5,276 nt of DNA, taken from Candidatus Margulisiibacteriota bacterium (GTDB taxonomy: Bacteria; Margulisbacteria; WOR-1; O2-12-FULL-45-9; XYB2-FULL-48-7). The stretch covers positions 1 through 5,276 of the forward strand of contig JAQUOB010000100.1 of the NCBI GenBank assembly GCA_028717325.1. The letters are read 5' to 3'. Both the position numbers and the translations under genes were made by a program. Below, one piece after another: positions 1 to 4,802 of the stretch; within the stretch, counting starts at the first letter, position 1, and every line of letters begins with the position of its first letter. The notes under the pieces were generated by a model. That model searched no databases. It saw nothing but the letters and a program-made list of their open reading frames with translations, and was not told where the DNA came from.

Positions 1-23
1 TAATTGGCGACGCGCGCGGTCAT
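1..23 (-). CDS. possible start of a downstream gene (partial, 3' end off window)
   Basis: An ATG at 23-21 overlaps the TGA stop of the MFS gene in the classic ATGA arrangement. It opens a frame reading M-T-A-R-V-A-N before the window ends. The other genes in this run also overlap, so a translationally coupled fourth gene is reasonable. Only seven codons are visible, no Shine-Dalgarno sequence precedes the ATG, and no family can be recognised. It could equally be chance, because ATGA at a stop codon is common. Confidence 0.25.
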
Positions 24-1279
24 ACGGTCTTGAACTTGGGCAGGAAGATGCCGGCCAGCCCGGTCAGCAGGACGAGAACCCCGAGCATGGAAATAGCGGG
101 CAGTATCCCCCAGATGTCGGCGATAATACCGAAAACCACGACCGGCAGAGTAAAGGCCGAGTTGACCAGCATATTCTGGACGCCGAAGACCCGCCCCCTG
201 ATCTGCCGCGGCACTTTGTGCTGCAGAATGGTCTGAATGGAAGAAGTGATGTAAATATTTCCCAGTCCCAGAAGAAAGATCAGGATCAAAGCCAGCCGGA
301 GATCGTTAACGAAGGCCAGGCTGATCAGCACTATACCCGACATCAGAAAACTGGCCACCACGATCGTACCCAGTTTAAAATAATGTCGTAATTTCTCGAG
401 CGTGAACATGCCGACCAGCATCCCGGCCCCGATCACGATGATCAGATAGCCGAAATTCCGCTCACCGATCATTAAAACATCGCTGGCATAGGAGATCGCC
501 AGGACCGACAGGGTAGCTACGGCGGCAGCGGCCACGAACAGCTTGAGCAAAGAATAGCGCACCACCTGGTTCCGCCGAATAAATTCAAAGCCGGTCATGA
601 TGTCGGCCAGGACATGGCTCTTGACCAGTGATTGTTCCCTGGGCTTGATCGGGATCAACAGGATGGCGGCGGTCGAGATAAAATAAAGGGCGGCGGAAAC
701 GACCAGCGTCCTGTTTTCTTCCAGCAGGTTGACGATCGGCGCTCCCAGCCCCAGGCCGACCACCGACGAGGCCATCCAGGTTATCATAAAAAGTGAATTC
801 GCCACGATCAGATTATGTTTTTCCACCAGTTCGGGAATGGACGAGGTTTCCGCCGGGGCAAAGAACTGCGCCGCCGAATAGACCAGCAAACTGACCAGGA
901 ATATCCACAGGAGCGATTTCGCGATCAGCGGAATGATCAGGAGGATCAGCAAGCCGCGCACCAGGTCGCTGACCACCAGGATCCATTTGCGGTTGAACCG
1001 GTCGGCCACGATCCCGGCCCAGGGGGCGACGATAACGGAGGGAATGCCGAACGCCAAAAGCGGCAGCGACACGCCCAGGTTGGAATGGGTCGACTGGTAA
1101 ATTATGATCATCAGGACATAGACAAATATCCTGTCAGCCAGCTGTGAAGTCAGCTGACCCACCCAAAGGAAGAGAAAGCCGACATTTGAGAGCACCGCCA
1201 GGAAGCCAAATCTCTTCACCGGCTTCCCAACAACTGTTGGGTTGAACGGCGGCATTTCATTGGGGTTTTGCGTTACCAT
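20..1279 (-). CDS. MFS transporter, EntS/MFS_3-like exporter
   Basis: This is a 419-residue inner-membrane protein of the major facilitator superfamily, probably a proton-driven exporter of a drug or small metabolite. Hydrophobic segments run through the whole protein, consistent with about 12 helices. The loop after helix 2 carries motif A (residues 89-98, G-I-V-A-D-R-F-N-R-K, with Asp93, Arg94 and Arg97). Residues 139-152 (FFAPAETSSIPELV) and 357-369 (around RGRVFGV) match segments typical of the MFS_3/enterobactin-exporter branch. Length is normal for the family. The first 22 residues are polar and cytosolic. The ATG overlaps the recO stop by 7 bp (ATGGTAA), so translation is probably coupled to recO; a GAG lies three bases before the ATG, a weak ribosome binding site. 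Substrate cannot be told from sequence, and the neighbours give no hint. The family call is firm; the export direction is inferred from the family. Confidence 0.9.
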   Translation of the reverse strand: MVTQNPNEMPPFNPTVVGKPVKRFGFLAVLSNVGFLFLWVGQLTSQLADRIFVYVLMIIIYQSTHSNLGVSLPLLAFGIPSVIVAPWAGIVADRFNRKWILVVSDLVRGLLILLIIPLIAKSLLWIFLVSLLVYSAAQFFAPAETSSIPELVEKHNLIVANSLFMITWMASSVVGLGLGAPIVNLLEENRTLVVSAALYFISTAAILLIPIKPREQSLVKSHVLADIMTGFEFIRRNQVVRYSLLKLFVAAAAVATLSVLAISYASDVLMIGERNFGYLIIVIGAGMLVGMFTLEKLRHYFKLGTIVVASFLMSGIVLISLAFVNDLRLALILIFLLGLGNIYITSSIQTILQHKVPRQIRGRVFGVQNMLVNSAFTLPVVVFGIIADIWGILPAISMLGVLVLLTGLAGIFLPKFKTV

Positions 1280-1779
1280 TTTCTCAAGTCCACTCCCATG
1301 TGTTCGCTCAAAACGTATCTGGGTTCAATCCCTTCGCGATAGATGCCTTCCAGCCGCAAAAACGCTTTCTCGAACCGGAGCAACAGCTTCTGGGGATCGA
1401 CCTTCTGCTTCAGGGTCAACAGCCCTTTGAGCAGCAGATCGAACAGCTCCGGATGATGCTGGCCTTCGGACGTGCCGGAATCGACCAATTTTAATAAATA
1501 TAACCCGACCCTTAAACTCTCCCCGTCATTGCGCAGCGTCTGGAAAGATTCCATGACCTCGCACTGGGAAATGATATCGAGCGACCGGCCTCTGGCGATA
1601 TAAAAATCAGCGTAAGTGAATGTCTCCACCCGCCCGCCCAGGCGCGACGGCACCCGCCGGGCGCTTTTGGCAATGGCCCTGATCTTGCCGTATTCGCGGG
1701 TGAACAGGGTAACCATCTTATCCGCTTCCGCGAACGGCCTGGTCTTTAAACTGATGGCTCTTGTCTTATAGGCAGGCAT
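1273..1779 (-). CDS. recO: RecO, DNA repair/recombination mediator (short form)
   Basis: RecO binds single-stranded DNA and SSB and, with RecR (and RecF), helps load RecA at gaps. The N-terminus is diagnostic: residues 4-42 (YKTRAIS..RPFAEADKMVTLFTREYGKIRAIAKSARR) are the OB-fold opening of the family. The fold probably continues to about residue 80, followed by a helical part. At 168 residues the protein is well below the usual 240 or so. The C-terminal zinc-binding segment (CxxC pairs in many RecO proteins) is absent; the only cysteine is Cys73. The last residues (155-168, YVLSEHMGVDLRKW) still resemble the terminal RecO helix, so the missing part looks internal rather than a simple truncation. 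The start is fixed by the conserved YKT motif just after the ATG. The gene starts 34 bp inside the upstream kinase gene in another frame, and its stop overlaps the MFS start by 7 bp. Expression therefore probably depends on the kinase transcript. Confidence 0.88.
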   Translation of the reverse strand: MPAYKTRAISLKTRPFAEADKMVTLFTREYGKIRAIAKSARRVPSRLGGRVETFTYADFYIARGRSLDIISQCEVMESFQTLRNDGESLRVGLYLLKLVDSGTSEGQHHPELFDLLLKGLLTLKQKVDPQKLLLRFEKAFLRLEGIYREGIEPRYVLSEHMGVDLRKW

Positions 1780-3374
1780 AGCTTAAAGGTCGTCCCCTTC
1801 CCGACTTCGCTGGCAACTTCGATCGTGCCGTTATGTTCTTTGATGATCCGGTGGGTCACAGCCAACCCCATCCCCGTTCCGCTCTCTTTGGTAGTATAGA
1901 ACGGATCGAAAATATTTGAAAGCTTGCCGGCCGGGATACCCGCGCCGGTATCGGCGATTTCAATGACAGTTGTAAGTGGTAAGTTATAAGTTTTAAGCTT
2001 AAGAAAGCCGCCGCCGGGCATCGCTTGAATGGCATTCAAGATGATGTTCATAAAGGCCTGGGAGAGCTTTTCCGCGTTGCCGGTGATCAAAGATTGTTTT
2101 TGAAAGTCCCTGACGATCTCGATGTTGGCTTTCCGGCATTGGTTCTCGACCAGCCGCAGGATATCTTCCAGCACTTCCTCAACATCCACTGCCTGCATGA
2201 CCATGCCGGCCGGATGGCCAAAATCCAAAAGGTCTTCAACGATCCGATTGATCCGGTCCAGCTGGCGCGGCACTATCTCGGAATATTTACGGATAAACTC
2301 CGGGTCTTCCAGATTTTCCGGCAGGACCTGGGTCAGTCCTTTGATCGAAGCCAGAGGGTTCTTGATCTCATGCGCCATTCCGGCGGCGATCGTGCCCAGG
2401 GCGGACAACTTGTCCGCCTGGAGCAGGCCCCCGTAAAGCTTCAGGTTTTCGATGGAGAGATCGTTGATGGTCTTTTGATAATAATAATCCCCCCGAAAAA
2501 AGAGGCGGTCGACCGCCGACTGGATCCGGTCCCGAAGCGGCTGAAAAACCAGGACGGAAACGAAGACCACCAAAATGGTCGCGCCGTATTCATTAAAGCT
2601 GGCCAGGTTCTGGAATAAGCGGTTGGTCGACAGGATCGCCAGGGCGTAAAAACCGGCGAACAACACCGTCAGGGCGGAATATACCAGGCCGGCGCGAATG
2701 ACCAGGTTGACGTCCAGCAGTTTATGCTTGACGATCGCATAAACAATAATAGCCAGATAGACCGGCAGGGCGAATTGGCTGACGACCGGCAGGTTTATAT
2801 TATAAACGGGGAAAAAGGCCGTCAAGCCGCCGGCAAAACCGACGATCGAAGCGATCAGCACGTATTTCATTTGGTTGGCGGCGGCGCCGCTGCTGTTTTT
2901 TAAAAACACGAGCTGTTGGACGAAAGCAACGATAATCAACGTTAGAAGATAAAGAGAAAAAAATGGATAAACTATCCCGGCGACAGGATAAAACCGATAA
3001 TTCAACCGCGGCGCGATGTCGGCTACGAACCAGGGCGTCAGATCAAGCAATAGCAAAATACCCGCTGACAGATAAGCCAGGCCAAGGCCGGGCAGGTTTT
3101 CTTTCAACCGGTTGATAAAAGCCAGCACAAAGTGAAAATAAAAAACGGGGATAAAGATCGCGGCGGCGATATTGGCGCGGGTCCAGAACAGCACTACCTC
3201 TTTCGATGTGTTGATGGCGCCCATGAACTGGCCGAAACACCAGGCGCCGATCGCCGCCGATAACAAACCCAGGGTGATGTTCGGCGCTTTGTGCCTGTCC
3301 TGGGAGTAAACGAACAGGCCGAGCGCGGCCGATGTCACGGCCGTGAAAAGCAGTGAGCCGTCGTAAAAACTCAT
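1746..3374 (-). CDS. membrane sensor histidine kinase, 7TM-type sensor with NtrB-like core
   Basis: This 542-residue kinase has an N-terminal membrane sensor with about nine hydrophobic segments (roughly 7-24, 33-52, 67-87, 97-112, 133-158, 171-188, 199-215, 225-248, 265-277), the first seven resembling the histidine-kinase 7TM sensor family. A linker at 278-300 (QPLRDRIQSAVDRLFFRGDYYYQ) is of the type seen in PrsK-like kinases, though no GAF domain follows. The HisKA H-box is at 331-340 with phospho-acceptor His335 (AHEIKNP). HATPase_c shows the N-box (Asn443, Asn447), G1 (Asp475-T-G-A-G), F-box (F489-DPFYTTK) and G2 (G499-T-G-M-G). There is no receiver domain, so phosphate should pass to a separate regulator, most likely the divergent NtrC-type protein next door. 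An in-frame stop lies just upstream of the ATG, and no Shine-Dalgarno sequence precedes it. Its last 34 bp overlap recO. A heptamer repeat encodes part of the loop before G1. The stimulus is unknown. Confidence 0.93.
   Translation of the reverse strand: MSFYDGSLLFTAVTSAALGLFVYSQDRHKAPNITLGLLSAAIGAWCFGQFMGAINTSKEVVLFWTRANIAAAIFIPVFYFHFVLAFINRLKENLPGLGLAYLSAGILLLLDLTPWFVADIAPRLNYRFYPVAGIVYPFFSLYLLTLIIVAFVQQLVFLKNSSGAAANQMKYVLIASIVGFAGGLTAFFPVYNINLPVVSQFALPVYLAIIVYAIVKHKLLDVNLVIRAGLVYSALTVLFAGFYALAILSTNRLFQNLASFNEYGATILVVFVSVLVFQPLRDRIQSAVDRLFFRGDYYYQKTINDLSIENLKLYGGLLQADKLSALGTIAAGMAHEIKNPLASIKGLTQVLPENLEDPEFIRKYSEIVPRQLDRINRIVEDLLDFGHPAGMVMQAVDVEEVLEDILRLVENQCRKANIEIVRDFQKQSLITGNAEKLSQAFMNIILNAIQAMPGGGFLKLKTYNLPLTTVIEIADTGAGIPAGKLSNIFDPFYTTKESGTGMGLAVTHRIIKEHNGTIEVASEVGKGTTFKLCLPIRQEPSV
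1972..1999. repeat. tandem heptamer repeat inside the kinase gene
   Basis: Four consecutive 7-bp units read on the plus strand as GTAAGTG, GTAAGTT, ATAAGTT and TTAAGCT (consensus NTAAGTT). The last unit runs into a 10-bp palindrome, TTAAGCTTAA (1993-2002). The stretch is much richer in A+T than the surrounding coding sequence. It is translated in the kinase as about residues 459-468 (K-L-K-T-Y-N-L-P-L-T), between the N-box and G1 box. Seven is not a multiple of three, so only changes of three units would keep the frame. Confidence 0.7.
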
Positions 3375-3390
3375 TGATCAAATTTTATCA
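3375..3390. promoter_or_regulatory. operator-like imperfect palindrome over the kinase -10
   Basis: TGATCAAATTTTATCA is a 16-bp palindrome with seven of eight base pairs matched (TGAT-N-AAATTT-N-ATCA). It covers the kinase -10 hexamer and the predicted transcription start, a position where a bound dimeric repressor would block transcription. The TGAT...ATCA halves are eight bases apart, unlike the four of FNR or the CRP layout. The symmetry is visible; a binding function is inferred. A+T-rich promoter sequence gives some palindromes by chance. Confidence 0.35.
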
Positions 3391-3410
3391 CAGATTTTGA
3401 CCCAAAGCTA
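3375..3410 (-). promoter_or_regulatory. predicted sigma-70-type extended -10 promoter of the kinase operon
   Basis: Reading the minus strand, TAAAAT at 3387-3382 is preceded by TGA (3390-3388), giving an extended -10 of TGA-TAAAAT. The expected start, seven bases after the hexamer, is 3375, one base before the kinase ATG. The -35 region at 17-bp spacing (3410-3405, TAGCTT) is a poor match to TTGACA, so recognition would rest on the extended -10. This would drive kinase, recO and MFS together. No Shine-Dalgarno fits between this start and the ATG. Confidence 0.6.
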
Positions 3411-3427
3411 AAATCATGATAAAATTT
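3380..3427. repeat. imperfect inverted repeat joining the two divergent promoters
   Basis: The left arm (3380-3398) and right arm (3410-3427) are reverse complements apart from one short mismatch with a one-base length difference (AAAATCTG versus AAAATCA before the shared TGATAAAATTT). The 11-bp centre is GACCCAAAGCT. Each arm holds one extended -10 element. Under the predicted start sites the repeat would not be transcribed, so it is more likely to act as DNA than as an RNA hairpin. Confidence 0.7.
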
Positions 3428-3432
3428 ATTTA
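3397..3432 (+). promoter_or_regulatory. predicted sigma-70-type promoter of the response regulator, leaderless
   Basis: TTGACC (3397-3402) is five of six to the -35 consensus. After exactly 17 bp comes TAAAAT (3420-3425), preceded by TGA (3417-3419) as an extended -10. Counting seven bases from the hexamer puts +1 at 3432, the A of the ATG. The region before the ATG is A+T-rich and has no Shine-Dalgarno sequence. This is the best promoter match in the window. Its -35 lies only two bases from the presumed -35 of the kinase promoter, so both cannot easily be occupied at once. Confidence 0.75.
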
Positions 3433-4802
3433 TGGGAAGCCAAAAAACCTTCATTCTGGCAGTCGATGACGAAGCAGATATGCTGGAAACCTACCGCTCC
3501 ATCCTGGGTAAAAAATTTGAATTGCTGACGGCCGCCTCCGGCCGTGCCGCCCTTGAGATACTGAAGAACAAGCAAGTCCCTCTCCTCCTCCTCGATATGA
3601 AAATGCCGGGCCTAAACGGCCTTGAGGTGCTCAAAAAGATCAAGGAAACGGAAAGCGACACCGACGTCATCATGATCACCGCTTCCAAAGAAGTGGCCTC
3701 GGCCGTCGAAGCGATGAAGAGCGGAGCGTTCGATTATCTGACCAAGCCGTTCGACGTCAAAGAGCTGTTGATCGTCATCGATAAAGCGCTGGAAAAACGG
3801 GAGCTGATCAAGGAAAACCTCTACCTGAAAGAGACCCTGAAAAACACGACCGAATACTGCGACCTGATCGGCCGCACACCCGGCATGAAAAAGCTTTTTG
3901 AGACGATCGAAAAAGTCGCGCCGACCGACAGCACCGTCCTGATCCACGGCGAATCGGGGACCGGCAAGGAGCTGGTGGCCCGGGCGATCCACAAGAAGAG
4001 CAAGCGCGCCCACCGGCCATTCGTGGCGGTCAACTGCGCGGCGATCCCGGAAAATCTTCTGGAATCAGAACTTTTTGGCCACGAGCGGGGCTCTTTTACC
4101 GGCGCTTCGGAGCGCAAGCTGGGGAAATTTGAGCTGGCGGACAGCGGGTCCCTGTTTCTTGATGAAATCGGCTGTATGTCCGCCGCGATGCAGGCCAAAC
4201 TGCTGCGCGTCCTTGAAGACAAAGTGATCGAGCGGCTGGGCGGAGAAAAAGGGGTCCCTGTCGATGTCCGAATAATTTCGGCCACCAACATCGACTTCCA
4301 GAAAGAGATCAAGGAAGGCAAATTCCGCCACGATCTTTATTATCGCCTTAACGTCATCCCCATTAATCTCATCCCCCTGCGCGAGCGCAAAGAAGATATC
4401 CCGCTCTTTGTCGATTACTTTCTCAATAAGTTCAACAAAGAGCTGAATAAAAAAGTGAACAGTTTCTCGGCCGAAGCGCTGAAAGCGCTCATGGGCTACG
4501 ATTGGCCCGGCAACGTCCGCGAGCTCCAAAATCTGGTCGAACGGGGTGTGGTGCTGGCTAACGGGCGGGAGATAACGCCGGACGATCTGCCCTTCAGTCC
4601 CTCATTAAAGATCGAAGCCGCACCGATCGATCTCGACGCCGGGGGAACGGGTAATCTCCACAAAACTCTGGAACATTATGAAAAGGAGCTGATCGTAAAA
4701 GCCCTGGCCGAAAGCGGACAAAACAGGACGAAAGCGGCGCAACTGCTAGGAATTGCGCGTTCTTCCCTCAACTCTAAGATCGAAGCCTTAGGGCTTTCCT
4801 GA
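3432..4802 (+). CDS. NtrC-family sigma-54-dependent response regulator
   Basis: This 456-residue regulator has three complete parts. The receiver (about 6-120) has Asp12 and Asp13, phospho-acceptor Asp55 (LLLLDMKMPG), Thr83 and Lys105. The AAA+ domain (about 143-375) has Walker A G173-ESGTGKE, a GSFTGA loop at 220-225 for sigma-54 contact (usually GAFTGA), Walker B LFLDE (241-245), an R-finger region FRHDLYYRLN (298-307) and sensor II WPGNVREL (358-365). The Fis-type helix-turn-helix spans about 408-455 (NRTKAAQLLGIARSSL). On phosphorylation it should hexamerise on enhancer sites and use ATP to open sigma-54 promoters. No other usual start codon (ATG, GTG or TTG) lies near: an in-frame TAA sits at 3420-3422, and the next Met (17) is already past the acidic pocket. 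Its partner is probably the divergent kinase, whose NtrB-like core suits an NtrC-type target. The last 29 bp overlap the convergent patatin gene. Target genes are unknown; no clear sigma-54 promoter was seen in the window. Confidence 0.95.
   Translation: MGSQKTFILAVDDEADMLETYRSILGKKFELLTAASGRAALEILKNKQVPLLLLDMKMPGLNGLEVLKKIKETESDTDVIMITASKEVASAVEAMKSGAFDYLTKPFDVKELLIVIDKALEKRELIKENLYLKETLKNTTEYCDLIGRTPGMKKLFETIEKVAPTDSTVLIHGESGTGKELVARAIHKKSKRAHRPFVAVNCAAIPENLLESELFGHERGSFTGASERKLGKFELADSGSLFLDEIGCMSAAMQAKLLRVLEDKVIERLGGEKGVPVDVRIISATNIDFQKEIKEGKFRHDLYYRLNVIPINLIPLRERKEDIPLFVDYFLNKFNKELNKKVNSFSAEALKALMGYDWPGNVRELQNLVERGVVLANGREITPDDLPFSPSLKIEAAPIDLDAGGTGNLHKTLEHYEKELIVKALAESGQNRTKAAQLLGIARSSLNSKIEALGLS

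Noticed and set aside
1273..1279. RecO shortened by a frameshift or sequencing error near its end
   Set aside because: The protein ends with a plausible RecO C-terminal helix, and the stop directly overlaps the start of an intact MFS gene, leaving no room for lost coding sequence downstream.
2025..2618. A 197-codon plus-strand open frame opposite the kinase gene
   Set aside because: It lies entirely antisense to the conserved HisKA/HATPase_c region, its translation matches no known domain, and no promoter or ribosome site precedes it.
3043..3381. A 112-codon minus-strand frame overlapping the start of the kinase
   Set aside because: It is out of frame with the kinase membrane region and is Arg/Pro-rich, whereas the kinase frame gives clear hydrophobic segments and later catalytic boxes.
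3374..3390. FNR- or CRP-type site in the divergent promoter
   Set aside because: TTGAT and ATCA halves are present but separated by eight bases instead of the four of FNR, and no second half matches the TGTGA-N6-TCACA of CRP.
3821..4321. A 166-codon minus-strand open frame opposite the response regulator
   Set aside because: The opposite strand codes for unambiguous AAA+ motifs. The antisense translation is Ser/Arg-rich low-complexity sequence typical of a shadow frame; the same holds for the other antisense frames at 3612-4020 and 4065-4529.
4783..4796. Hairpin AAGCC-TTAG-GGCTT as a terminator between the convergent genes
   Set aside because: The stem is only 5 bp, no run of T follows on either strand, and it lies within both coding sequences.
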